Of a DNA stretch of 41,096 nucleotides, positions 1 to 7,575 are shown one piece after another. Position 1 is the first letter of the stretch. Each line of letters starts with the position of its first letter. The stretch covers positions 1-41,096 of the forward strand of contig JAISCK010000033.1 in assembly GCA_031265635.1 (NCBI GenBank), in the 5' to 3' direction. The position numbers and the translations under genes are program-made. This DNA is from Spirochaetaceae bacterium. GTDB taxonomy: Bacteria; Spirochaetota; Spirochaetia; Treponematales; Breznakiellaceae. The notes beneath the pieces were generated by a model, which ran no database searches, was not told where the DNA came from, and was given only the letters and a program-made list of their open reading frames with translations.

Positions 1-20
1 TCGGGGCGGTAAAGCCCCGA
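1..20 (+). other. Hairpin upstream of the catabolic operon
   Basis: A perfect 7-bp stem (TCGGGGC / GCCCCGA, loop GGTAAA) opens the window, 25 nt before the first start codon. No T-tract follows, so it is either the remnant of an upstream terminator or part of the leader of the first gene. The operon promoter must lie left of the window. Confidence 0.5.
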
Positions 21-45
21 TACGACTTCAACAGAGGAGGACAAG

Positions 46-1065
46 ATGAGAGCTGCGATTATGGGTGTCGGCTCGCTGGGTACAATTCTTGGCGCCTACA
101 TTTCAAAAGCCGGAAAGCAAATTGATTTGATTGATGTCTATGAGGATCATGTAAAGGCCCTGAATGAAAAAGGGGCCCATGTAACGGGGCCCGTTGACTT
201 TACCGCCCCGGTTACGGCGTTGACCCCAAGCCAGATGGAAGGGAACTATGACCTTGTTTTCTTTATGGTTAAGCAGACCTACAATGATTCCGCTATCGCG
301 GCGTTAAAACCCCATGTTCATGATGCCACGATTATCGCGACCCTTCAGAACGGCCTCCCCGAGCCGGCCATAGTTGACGTGTTTGGAGCCGATAGGGTCA
401 TGGGCTGTACCGTGGGCTGGGGCGCCACCTTTAAGGGTCCGGGGCTTTCGGAACTTACCACCACGCCAGACAAGCTGACCTTTGACCTTGGGCGGGTCGA
501 TAACCGTATTACCCCGGAACTGGATGTGGTAAAGGGCTATCTTGAATGTATGGGCCCCACGGTCATCGTTGATAATCTCATGGGAATCAGGCTGACCAAA
601 CTGCTGGCCAACGCGACCTTCAGCGGCATGTCCGCTGTCCTGGGCTGCGCCTTTGGGGATGTTCTTGACAATGATCAGGCTCTTTTGTGTATAAAGTTTC
701 TTGCCAATGAATGTATCTCCGTGGCCAAAGCCGCCAATATCAGGATGGAACCCATCCAGGGCAATGATATGGGTAAGCTCCTGGCTTTTACAACCAAGGC
801 GGAACAGGACGCCACGACGCCGGTTTACCACAAGATGTGGGGCGCCCACCGGGCAACAAGGGCCAGCATGCTGCAGGACCTGGAAAAGGGCCGGAAATGC
901 GAGATTGGCGCCATAAACGGGGCGGTATGCGCCATGGGCGATAAATACGGGGTGGATACCCCGGTAAACGATCAGGTTGTGGAGATAGTCAGGAGCATAG
1001 AAAACGGCAGCCGGAAGCCGGTCTTTGACAACCTGAAACTGCTTAAACTCCCTGAAATCCGTTGA
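46..1065 (+). CDS. Ketopantoate reductase (ApbA/PanE) family dehydrogenase
   Basis: A 339-residue NAD(P)-dependent oxidoreductase. The N-terminal Rossmann fold shows GVGSLGTILGAYISKAG (residues 7-23), and the C-terminal helical domain has the family signature TRASMLQDLEKGR with a downstream E-I-G-A-I-N-G. A strong Shine-Dalgarno (GAGGAGG) sits 6 nt before the ATG. True PanE makes pantoate for CoA synthesis. Here the gene leads an operon with a permease, a beta-keto acid cleavage enzyme, a kinase and a thiolase, so a role oxidising an imported hydroxy acid to a keto acid is more likely. That role is inference; only the family is clear from sequence. Confidence 0.85.
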   Translation: MRAAIMGVGSLGTILGAYISKAGKQIDLIDVYEDHVKALNEKGAHVTGPVDFTAPVTALTPSQMEGNYDLVFFMVKQTYNDSAIAALKPHVHDATIIATLQNGLPEPAIVDVFGADRVMGCTVGWGATFKGPGLSELTTTPDKLTFDLGRVDNRITPELDVVKGYLECMGPTVIVDNLMGIRLTKLLANATFSGMSAVLGCAFGDVLDNDQALLCIKFLANECISVAKAANIRMEPIQGNDMGKLLAFTTKAEQDATTPVYHKMWGAHRATRASMLQDLEKGRKCEIGAINGAVCAMGDKYGVDTPVNDQVVEIVRSIENGSRKPVFDNLKLLKLPEIR

Positions 1066-1116
1066 GCGTAAGGGCCGCTTGCGAATCTATAACTTCGCCC
1101 TGAAAGGAGAACATAC

Positions 1117-2457
1117 ATGGAATTTATTGGTATTCTTGGAATGTTGATTGCGATTGCCATAATGATAATTGGCGCATACCGGGGCCTTCAGGCCATCCCC
1201 CTTACCATACTGGCGGCACTGGCGGTTATTTTTACCAACGGCCTTCCCCTCTGGGACACCTTTGCCAAAATCTATGCATCGGGATTCGGAGGGACCATCA
1301 CGGCCTATTTCTTTATCTTTGTGTCATCCGCGGTATATGCCCTCATTATGGAAAAAACCGGATGCGCCGCGGCTATAGGGTACAAGTTCATTGACTGGTT
1401 CGGTACCAAATATGTCATGCTGGTCAGCCTGTTGTTTGTATCGGTCCTTACCTACGGCGGGGTCAGCCTCTTTGTGGTGATCTTTGCCACCATGCCCATA
1501 CTCTTCCTTTTATTTAAGGAAGCGGGGCTTCCCCGGCACGCGATCTTTGCCCCCTTGGTGGCGGGTTCTTCGGCCTATACCATGACCACGTTGCCGGGTA
1601 CCCCGGCGCTGACCAATGTTATCCCCTCCCAGTTTCTGGGAACCCCAATGACCGCCGCGCCTGTATTCAGTATTATTCTCGGGATTGTGTTCTTTCTTCT
1701 CTGCTACGGGTACTGTCTGCTTGCCGAAAAGCAATGTAGAAAAAAGGGGGAAGTCTGGTCCTACCCGGAGAGTTACGATGCGGCCGCCCTGGAAGTTGAC
1801 CGGAGCAAACTGCCCAAAGCGGGAATCGCCTTTACCCCGATTGTGGTACTGATTGTATTTATCGTTGGAAGTTCCCTGTTAAAACTTCCCTATGCCGCCG
1901 ACGCCGCCCTGCTTACCACCCTGGCCATGCTCATCGCCACCATACTCTGCATCGTGATGAACCTTGGCAGGCTCTCGGTGAAGGGGGTCAAGGATATGAT
2001 AGGCAAGGGTTCCCTTAACGGCATTTCCGCCATCGTCGGCCTTGCCGCGGTAGTGGCCTTTGGGGGAGTGGTGTCTTCTTCCCCGGCCTTCAAGAGCATT
2101 GTGTCCTGGGTGCTGGGCCTTAACATGAGCGCCTACTTTAAGGGAGTATTTTCCACTGGGGTTATTGCCGGTATCACCGGTTCTTCTTCCGGCGGCGTGC
2201 GTATCATGCTCCAGAGTATCGGGGACTATCTTATCCAGTCCGGGGCTAATCTGGAAGTTATGCACCGGCTGGTCGCCGTAGCCGCCGGGTCCCTGGATAC
2301 CCTGCCCCATTCGCCGGGTATCTTCCTGACGATGGCCATGCTGGGTTTGACCCACAAAGAAGCGTACAAGCATATTTTCTGGACCACTGTAGGAATACCC
2401 ACAGTGCTGGTTATTGTCGCGACGGCTATAGCTACTGTAGTGTGGCCTGTAGCGTAA
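1117..2457 (+). CDS. GntP-family carboxylate permease
   Basis: A 446-residue integral membrane protein with about a dozen hydrophobic segments, of the size and composition of the GntP (gluconate:H+ symporter) family and related organic-acid carriers. Family-like features include the conserved TLPGTPALTNVIPSQFLGT loop (about residues 157-175) and a Gly/Ser-rich GITGSSSGGVRIM re-entrant region (about residue 352 on). AAAGGAGAAC precedes the ATG. It follows the dehydrogenase by 51 nt and precedes the BKACE gene, so it probably imports the substrate of the operon. Substrate identity cannot be read from sequence; gluconate is only the family namesake. Confidence 0.8.
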   Translation: MEFIGILGMLIAIAIMIIGAYRGLQAIPLTILAALAVIFTNGLPLWDTFAKIYASGFGGTITAYFFIFVSSAVYALIMEKTGCAAAIGYKFIDWFGTKYVMLVSLLFVSVLTYGGVSLFVVIFATMPILFLLFKEAGLPRHAIFAPLVAGSSAYTMTTLPGTPALTNVIPSQFLGTPMTAAPVFSIILGIVFFLLCYGYCLLAEKQCRKKGEVWSYPESYDAAALEVDRSKLPKAGIAFTPIVVLIVFIVGSSLLKLPYAADAALLTTLAMLIATILCIVMNLGRLSVKGVKDMIGKGSLNGISAIVGLAAVVAFGGVVSSSPAFKSIVSWVLGLNMSAYFKGVFSTGVIAGITGSSSGGVRIMLQSIGDYLIQSGANLEVMHRLVAVAAGSLDTLPHSPGIFLTMAMLGLTHKEAYKHIFWTTVGIPTVLVIVATAIATVVWPVA

Positions 2458-2479
2458 AAAGGACACGTTGTGTTCCCAG

Positions 2480-2508
2480 GGGTGCGCATAACGATATTAC
2501 GCGCACCC
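2480..2508 (+). other. Intra-operon hairpin between permease and BKACE genes
   Basis: GGGTGCGCATAA (2480-2491) pairs with TTACGCGCACCC (2497-2508), 11 of 12 positions, with a 5-nt loop. No U-run follows, so this is more likely an mRNA stability or processing element, or a weak attenuator, than a full terminator. Confidence 0.6.
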
Positions 2509-2539
2509 GCTTATCAACAATATTTAGAGAGGAATCAAA

Positions 2540-3367
2540 ATGCCTAAAACTATTATTTCCGTGGCCACGACCGGCGCATGGCCGACTAAAAAAGACAACC
2601 CCAATGTCCCCCTGACTCCCAAGGAGATAGCGGAGGATGTGTTTGCGTGTTACGAGGCGGGCGCCGCCATTGCCCACCTGCATATGCGGGATGACAACGG
2701 CGCCGGTACCATGGACATCAATAAATTCAGGGAAACCGTCAAATTGATCAAAGCCCGCAAGGATATTCCCATTGTGCTGAACCTGACCACTTCCGGGGCG
2801 GCAAACGCCTCCGACGAAGTCCGTATGGCCCACATTAAAGAACTGGAACCCGAACTTGCCTCCTATGACTGCGGCTCCATGAACTGGATGCACGTGGCGG
2901 TCTTCCTGAATACTCCACCGTTTCTGGAGCAGTTGGGAAATGTTATGCAGGAACACAATATCAAACCGGAGATAGAAATCTTTGACGCCGGTATGGTATA
3001 CAACGCCCTCTATTATCTCAAAAAAGGAGTGCTAAAGGCGCCGCTGCATTTCCAGTTTGTATTGGGCGCTGCCGGAGGAATGGCCGCTACCATAGAGAAT
3101 CTGGTATTCCTCAAGAGCCTTATTCCCTCTGACTGTACCTGGGCCGCTCTGGGTATAGGAAAAGGCCATATCCCCATTCTGATGGCCACCCTGGCGCTGG
3201 GAGGGCATCTGCGGGTCGGGATGGAAGACAATGTTATGTACGGTCCCGGCCAATTGGCGGAATCCAATGCCCAACTGGTCAAAAGGGCCGCGGACTTTAT
3301 CCGCCTTGCGGGTAACGAAGTCGCTACCCCCGCTGAGGCAAAACAGATTCTGAGTATTACCCGTTAA
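2540..3367 (+). CDS. Beta-keto acid cleavage enzyme (BKACE / Kce, DUF849)
   Basis: A 275-residue TIM-barrel enzyme of the BKACE family, which condenses a beta-keto acid with acetyl-CoA to give acetoacetate and a new acyl-CoA. The founding member is 3-keto-5-aminohexanoate cleavage enzyme of lysine fermentation. The Zn-binding pair falls at H46 and H48 (AHLHMRDDNG), the same numbering as known Kce. The third ligand is the glutamate of RVGMEDN (about E229), and IEIFDAG and GIGKGHIPI strands are also present. GAGAGGAATC lies just upstream of the ATG. Family members differ in substrate (3,5-keto-aminohexanoate, dehydrocarnitine and others). The usual lysine-fermentation partners kdd and kal are absent, so the keto acid is unknown. 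Confidence 0.9.
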   Translation: MPKTIISVATTGAWPTKKDNPNVPLTPKEIAEDVFACYEAGAAIAHLHMRDDNGAGTMDINKFRETVKLIKARKDIPIVLNLTTSGAANASDEVRMAHIKELEPELASYDCGSMNWMHVAVFLNTPPFLEQLGNVMQEHNIKPEIEIFDAGMVYNALYYLKKGVLKAPLHFQFVLGAAGGMAATIENLVFLKSLIPSDCTWAALGIGKGHIPILMATLALGGHLRVGMEDNVMYGPGQLAESNAQLVKRAADFIRLAGNEVATPAEAKQILSITR

Positions 3368-3400
3368 AGCAGTCTTTTGCAGCCGTTAGACGAAAGATGT

Positions 3401-3441
3401 AGTGGCCGGCCGCAGAGCGAGCGACTTTGCGGTCGGCCGCT
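3401..3441 (+). repeat. GC-rich stem-loop in the BKACE-SDR gap
   Basis: AGTGGCCGGCCGCA (3401-3414) pairs with TGCGGTCGGCCGCT (3428-3441) over all 14 positions, two of them G-U. The loop is 13 nt. It is much more GC-rich than its surroundings and may be a REP/MITE-type palindrome or a processing hairpin. Confidence 0.65.
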
Positions 3442-3453
3442 AATTAGAAAGCC

Positions 3454-3474
3454 CGGACATTCTCAAGATGTCCG
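3454..3474 (+). other. Second hairpin in the BKACE-SDR gap
   Basis: CGGACAT (3454-3460) pairs perfectly with ATGTCCG (3468-3474) across a 7-nt loop, between the larger palindrome and the ribosome binding site of the SDR gene. No T-tract follows. Confidence 0.5.
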
Positions 3475-3517
3475 AAAACAACCGGGTTTGAAACCGGCTT
3501 ACAAGGGAGAAAATTCT

Positions 3518-4258
3518 ATGGGGAATCTGGCCGGCAGGTACGCGGTAGTTACCGGAGGAGCTAAAGGCATAGGCAGGAAGGTCGCGGAACGCTTTTTGCG
3601 GGATGGCTGCGCGGGAATAGCCATCCTCGATTATGACAGGGAAACAGCGGAAAAAACCTCGGCTGAATTGGGGTCTTTGGTGATTCCGGTCCATTGCGAT
3701 GTAAGCAGCAAAGAAATGGTTGAAAAAGCCTTTCAAACGGTATACGAAAAATTTCCCCGCGTTGATATCCTGGTGAATAACGCGGGGCTTACCAGGGATG
3801 CCATGCTGCACAAGATGAGCCTTGAACAGTGGCTTACCGTTATCAATGCCGACCTGACCGGCATATTTCTCTGCATGCAGCAGGTGGTAAAAGCTATGCG
3901 GGAACAGTGTTATGGAAAAATTGTCAATGTTTCTTCTACTTCGGCCTACGGTAATCCGGGGCAGGCCAATTATTCCGCGGCCAAGGCGGGCATACTTGGG
4001 CTGACCGCTACCACAGCCAAAGAGCTGGGGCGGAGGAATATCACTGTTAATGCCGTTGCCCCTGGTTTTATTGATACCGATATTATTAAAACCGTTCCCC
4101 CGGAAACCCTGGAGCAGTGGAAGCAGAACATTCCCATGCAGCGTCTTGGCCGACCTGAGGAAATCGCCGATGTGATTGCTTTTTTGTCCAGTGATCAATC
4201 GAGTTATGTTACCGGCTGCTGCATCCCCTGCTGCGGGGGCGGCATCATAGAATTCTAG
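3518..4258 (+). CDS. SDR-family oxidoreductase (FabG-like)
   Basis: A 246-residue classical short-chain dehydrogenase. It shows the cofactor motif TGGAKGIG near residue 13, the NNAG motif in DILVNNAG, and the catalytic Ser plus Tyr-x-x-x-Lys in SSTSAYG...YSAAKAG. The open frame extends upstream to 3377, but those codons run through the two hairpins; the ATG at 3518 has AAGGGAG 7 nt upstream and begins the Rossmann strand, so I chose it. FabG-type enzymes reduce 3-oxoacyl-ACP or acetoacetyl-CoA. Beside BKACE and thiolase, a 3-oxoacyl-CoA or 3-hydroxy acid is the likely substrate, in either direction. Other polyol or hydroxy-acid substrates remain possible. Confidence 0.88.
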   Translation: MGNLAGRYAVVTGGAKGIGRKVAERFLRDGCAGIAILDYDRETAEKTSAELGSLVIPVHCDVSSKEMVEKAFQTVYEKFPRVDILVNNAGLTRDAMLHKMSLEQWLTVINADLTGIFLCMQQVVKAMREQCYGKIVNVSSTSAYGNPGQANYSAAKAGILGLTATTAKELGRRNITVNAVAPGFIDTDIIKTVPPETLEQWKQNIPMQRLGRPEEIADVIAFLSSDQSSYVTGCCIPCCGGGIIEF

Positions 4259-4276
4259 AGGAGAATAATAAACATC

Positions 4277-5389
4277 ATGCAGGAATTTACAGTACTGGCA
4301 CTGAATCCCGGTTCCACTTCCAGTAAGATAGCGGTTTTCCGGGAACAACAGGCATTGCTTGTCGAAAATGTCAGTCATGACGGCCGTTCAGTTGATTTGC
4401 GGGATTTTGAAGACCAGGTAAAGACCCGTAAGGGTTGGATAATGAAAGCCCTGGAAGAAAAAAACATAAGTCTTTCTGATATTGACGCCTTTGTGGGCCG
4501 GGGCGGGGGGATGAGACCCTGCCTCTCCGGTACCTATGAAATCACCCCTAAAATGCTGGAACAGGTTCAGGCCAACCCGTTGATCCATCCCGCAAAATTT
4601 GCCCCCAGGATAGCCTATGAATTTGCCCAGAGCAGCGGCAAGAAGGCGTATACGGTCAATTCCGCCCATACCGATGAATTTGAACCTGAGTCCCGGATAT
4701 CGGGTATTGCGGGGATTGAGCGCACCTCTATCGTACACACGCTGAACCAAAAGGAAGTGGCCATCCGGGCTGCCGGGGAACTGGGCAAAAAATATCAGGA
4801 AGCGAATTTTGTGGTAGCCCACCTCGGGGGAGGTATTTCCGTTGCCGCCCACAAAAAGGGCAGAATGATAGACGGTACTAACACCATGACCGGGGACGGG
4901 CCCATGAGTCCCAATAGATGCGGGCAGGTAGACGCCCTCGATATGATTGATCTGTGTTTTTCAGGCAAATATTCAAAACAGGAGATGCGGGAACTTGTGA
5001 TGACCCAGGGGGGCTTTATGAGCCTTCTGGGTACCGCCGACGGTAAATTGATAGAAGAAAAGATAAAAGAAGGGGATGCCTATGTAAAACTGATTTTTGA
5101 CGCCATGTGTCATCAGATCGCCAAAGCCATTGGGTCCATGGCGGCGGTACTGGAGGGGGATGTCCAGGGAGTGATCCTCACCGGGGGTACTGTCCGGAAT
5201 CCCTACGCGGTGGAAGCAGTAACCCGTAAGGTTAAATTTATCGCTCCGGTATTTGTTTATCCCGGAGAGTTTGAGATGGAGGCCCTTGTTAATGGGGTTC
5301 TCAGGGTGCTTCATGGTGAGGAGCAATCCATGGTTTATACCGGGATTCCCATCTGGGGTGGTCTGCCTCCACGGAAGCCGTTAAAATAA
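4277..5389 (+). CDS. buk: Butyrate kinase family
   Basis: A 370-residue acetokinase/butyrate kinase. The N-terminal phosphate loop is LALNPGSTSSKIAVF, and the central motif AHLGGGISVAAHKKGRM is followed by the DGTNTMTGDGPMSPNRCG loop typical of butyrate rather than acetate kinases. It interconverts acyl phosphate plus ADP with acid plus ATP. It starts 18 nt after the SDR stop with a GAGGAG ribosome site. The usual partner phosphotransbutyrylase (ptb) is not in the operon or anywhere in the window, so the acyl-CoA to acyl-phosphate step must be supplied elsewhere. Branched or unsaturated short acids are also used by this family. Confidence 0.9.
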   Translation: MQEFTVLALNPGSTSSKIAVFREQQALLVENVSHDGRSVDLRDFEDQVKTRKGWIMKALEEKNISLSDIDAFVGRGGGMRPCLSGTYEITPKMLEQVQANPLIHPAKFAPRIAYEFAQSSGKKAYTVNSAHTDEFEPESRISGIAGIERTSIVHTLNQKEVAIRAAGELGKKYQEANFVVAHLGGGISVAAHKKGRMIDGTNTMTGDGPMSPNRCGQVDALDMIDLCFSGKYSKQEMRELVMTQGGFMSLLGTADGKLIEEKIKEGDAYVKLIFDAMCHQIAKAIGSMAAVLEGDVQGVILTGGTVRNPYAVEAVTRKVKFIAPVFVYPGEFEMEALVNGVLRVLHGEEQSMVYTGIPIWGGLPPRKPLK

Positions 5390-5407
5390 AAGCGAAGGAG
5401 TATTGAC

Positions 5408-6574
5408 ATGAAACAGGAATTGCGAGATGTGGTTTTGGTCGCCTATGGCAGGGCTCCCATAGCCAAGGCCAAAAAAGGCAGTTTTGCGGATATTCATCCC
5501 GCTACATATGGGGCTGAAACCCTGAAAGGAGTTTTAGCCAGAGTACCTTCCCTTAATCCTTTGAAAATTGATGATGTGATTGTAGGCTGCGCCATGACCC
5601 AGGGCGTACAGAGCGGTAACTTTGCCAAAACCATCGTACTCCGGGCCGGTCTGCCCGATTCAGTACCGGCCATGACGATTAACCGGTATTGTTCCTCAGG
5701 GCTCCAGGTTATTGCCCTGGCGGCAAACGGTATTGCCACGGGGCAGCATGATGTGGTAGTGGCCGGCGGAGTTGAAAGCATGAGCAGGGTTTCCATGCTG
5801 GAACAACCGGAAGACCGGGATACGGAACTGGAGGCGGCCCGGCCTGGCGCTTATTTTAATATGGGGATCACCGCGGAAAATGTGGCGGAGAAATACAACA
5901 TCAGCCGGCTTGAGATGGAGCAAATGGCGGTGGAAAGCCATGCCAAAGCTGATGCCGCCCAAAAAGCCGGTGTCTTTAAGCGTGAAATCATCCCCGTTAC
6001 GGTAAAAGCCCCTGGCGGTACCCGGCGGACTGTTGCCGCGGACGAGGGGATCAGGGCCGGGACAAACCTGGCGGCCCTTGCGGAACTGAAACCCGCGTTC
6101 CGGGAAGATGGGCGGGTTACCGCCGCGACTTCCTCCCAGATGAGCGACGGCGCCGCTTTTGTGGTACTCATGTCCGCGGAAAAAGCGGCGGACCTGAAGC
6201 TGAAGCCTCTTGCCCGGCTGGCAGGTTTTGCCGTAACAGGGGTTGCCTGCGAAATCATGGGTATCGGCCCTATTGCGGCGGTGCCCAAAGTATTGGCCCT
6301 GACAGGGATGAAACTGGATGATATTGATGTGATTGAACTGAATGAAGCCTTTGCCGCCCAGGCCATCCCCTGCATCCGGGAACTGGGACTGGACCCCAAA
6401 AAGGTGAATCCCCGGGGCGGAGCCCTGGCTCTTGGGCATCCTCTGGGCGCGACCGGTACGATACTCACCTGTAAGGCCCTGTCATATCTGGAAGATACGG
6501 GCGGAAAATACGCCCTGGTAACCATGTGTATCGGAGGGGGCATGGGCGCCGCCGGTATTATCGAAAAACTGTAA
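5408..6574 (+). CDS. Thiolase (acetyl-CoA C-acetyltransferase / 3-ketoacyl-CoA thiolase)
   Basis: A 388-residue thiolase of usual length. The nucleophile is C95 in INRYCSSGLQ; GGVESMSRV follows. The C-terminal catalytic elements are NEAFAAQ, GGALALGHPLGATG (His) and the second Cys in CIGGGMGAAG. It starts 18 nt after the kinase stop, with GAAGGAG upstream. It could cleave acetoacetyl-CoA, the activated form of the BKACE product, to acetyl-CoA, closing the cycle. No CoA-transferase that would activate acetoacetate is in the window. It is the last gene of this operon, followed by a terminator-like hairpin. Confidence 0.93.
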   Translation: MKQELRDVVLVAYGRAPIAKAKKGSFADIHPATYGAETLKGVLARVPSLNPLKIDDVIVGCAMTQGVQSGNFAKTIVLRAGLPDSVPAMTINRYCSSGLQVIALAANGIATGQHDVVVAGGVESMSRVSMLEQPEDRDTELEAARPGAYFNMGITAENVAEKYNISRLEMEQMAVESHAKADAAQKAGVFKREIIPVTVKAPGGTRRTVAADEGIRAGTNLAALAELKPAFREDGRVTAATSSQMSDGAAFVVLMSAEKAADLKLKPLARLAGFAVTGVACEIMGIGPIAAVPKVLALTGMKLDDIDVIELNEAFAAQAIPCIRELGLDPKKVNPRGGALALGHPLGATGTILTCKALSYLEDTGGKYALVTMCIGGGMGAAGIIEKL

Positions 6575-6586
6575 AGACGCATACGA

Positions 6587-6616
6587 AAACAACATGGCTC
6601 TTTAGTCATGTTGTTT
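6587..6616 (+). terminator. Terminator-like hairpin after the thiolase gene
   Basis: AAACAACATGGCT (6587-6599) pairs with AGTCATGTTGTTT (6604-6616) over 13 bp with one G-U, loop CTTT, then CTTGTTG. It lies 12 nt after the thiolase stop. The AT-rich stem ending in TTGTTTCTTGTT suits an intrinsic terminator of the upstream operon. Confidence 0.7.
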
Positions 6617-6643
6617 CTTGTTGCAAAATGTTTTGCGGTTTTC

Positions 6644-6687
6644 AGCGGAAGTTGTTTTGAAATCGAAGTTTTCGCGCAACTTCCGCT
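6644..6687 (+). other. Stem-loop just upstream of the lactonase-like gene
   Basis: AGCGGAAGTTG (6644-6654) and CAACTTCCGCT (6677-6687) form a perfect 11-bp stem with a 22-nt loop. It ends 6 nt before the AGGAG ribosome site of the next gene, so it could be an operator palindrome or a leader hairpin controlling that gene. Confidence 0.55.
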
Positions 6688-6705
6688 AATACAGGAGAAT
6701 TTTCT

Positions 6706-7530
6706 ATGGCGTCATGGACAATTAAATCTTTATATTATGGAAAGATTACTGTTCCTAAAGGTAATTTAGCTTCTGGTCTTGATCCAGATTTAATTATTGA
6801 TTTTCCATATATGGGGTATTTACTGCAAAATGGAAAACAAAATATTCTGGTTGATACCGGTATTCATGAAGACAATATTATTGACGGAAAAGCCTGGGGC
6901 GGGTGCCCTGCCCAGGGCGGCAGGAAATATGTCATTGAGGCATTGGAAAAAGAGGGGTTAAAACCTCAGGATATTGATACGGTTCTGTATACCCATTTAC
7001 ACAATGACCATGCAGGCGGCGCCTCTCTTTTCCCAGAAGCCAGGACCTGGTTTCAAAAAGACGAATTAACAAATCTGCTTAATCCGCTTCCGACGCAGAA
7101 GATACGATCTGATTTTGACAAACGAACTCCTGATGACTTAAAGTTGCTCAAAGATGTCTATATAATCGATGGTGATATGGTTTTGCCAAATGGACTTGAG
7201 CTTTATAAACTCCCTGGCCATACATCCGGCTCTATGGCGATTGTGGTTCCAACGGCCAAAGGCAGATATGTTTTGACCGGAGATATCCCTCACTTGGGAA
7301 TCTCACTTTTCCCAAAACTCGATAGAATGGAATTACTGGGAGGCTCGGTCATAGATATAACGCCCGCCCCTGATATTATGATGCCGTATCTTTTTAATAG
7401 TGTCATTTATGATCATTATGCGGCTTTTGACAGCTACAATAAACTCAAGGCCCTTGCCGAGGAATTTACGCCCCAATGGTATCTTACCGGTCATGACTGT
7501 TGGATTATTAATAGGAACTTCTTTGGGTAG
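6706..7530 (+). CDS. Metallo-beta-lactamase fold hydrolase, N-acyl-homoserine-lactonase-like
   Basis: A 274-residue metallohydrolase. Zn ligands are visible as H97-L-H99-N-D101-H102, H172 in LPGHTSGS, D193 in LTGDIPH and H263 in YLTGHDCW, the arrangement of the AttM/AhlD lactonase subgroup. Such enzymes open lactones or esters; quorum-quenching is one known use, hydrolysis of gamma-lactones in catabolism (BlcC type) another. The latter fits here, since the next gene is an FAH-family hydrolase in a carboxylate-degradation region. The first 250 nt are visibly more AT-rich than the neighbouring operon and use codons such as TTA and ATT, which suggests later acquisition. Start chosen by AGGAG 8 nt upstream. 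Confidence 0.85.
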   Translation: MASWTIKSLYYGKITVPKGNLASGLDPDLIIDFPYMGYLLQNGKQNILVDTGIHEDNIIDGKAWGGCPAQGGRKYVIEALEKEGLKPQDIDTVLYTHLHNDHAGGASLFPEARTWFQKDELTNLLNPLPTQKIRSDFDKRTPDDLKLLKDVYIIDGDMVLPNGLELYKLPGHTSGSMAIVVPTAKGRYVLTGDIPHLGISLFPKLDRMELLGGSVIDITPAPDIMMPYLFNSVIYDHYAAFDSYNKLKALAEEFTPQWYLTGHDCWIINRNFFG

Positions 7531-7575
7531 CGCAAGCTCCATCTCGATGAAACCGGCTTAATTACGGAGGTTTTT

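Noticed and set aside
3377..3517. N-terminal extension of the SDR gene
   Set aside because: The added codons run through two hairpins, the extension is unlike any SDR N-terminus, and a good ribosome site precedes 3518.
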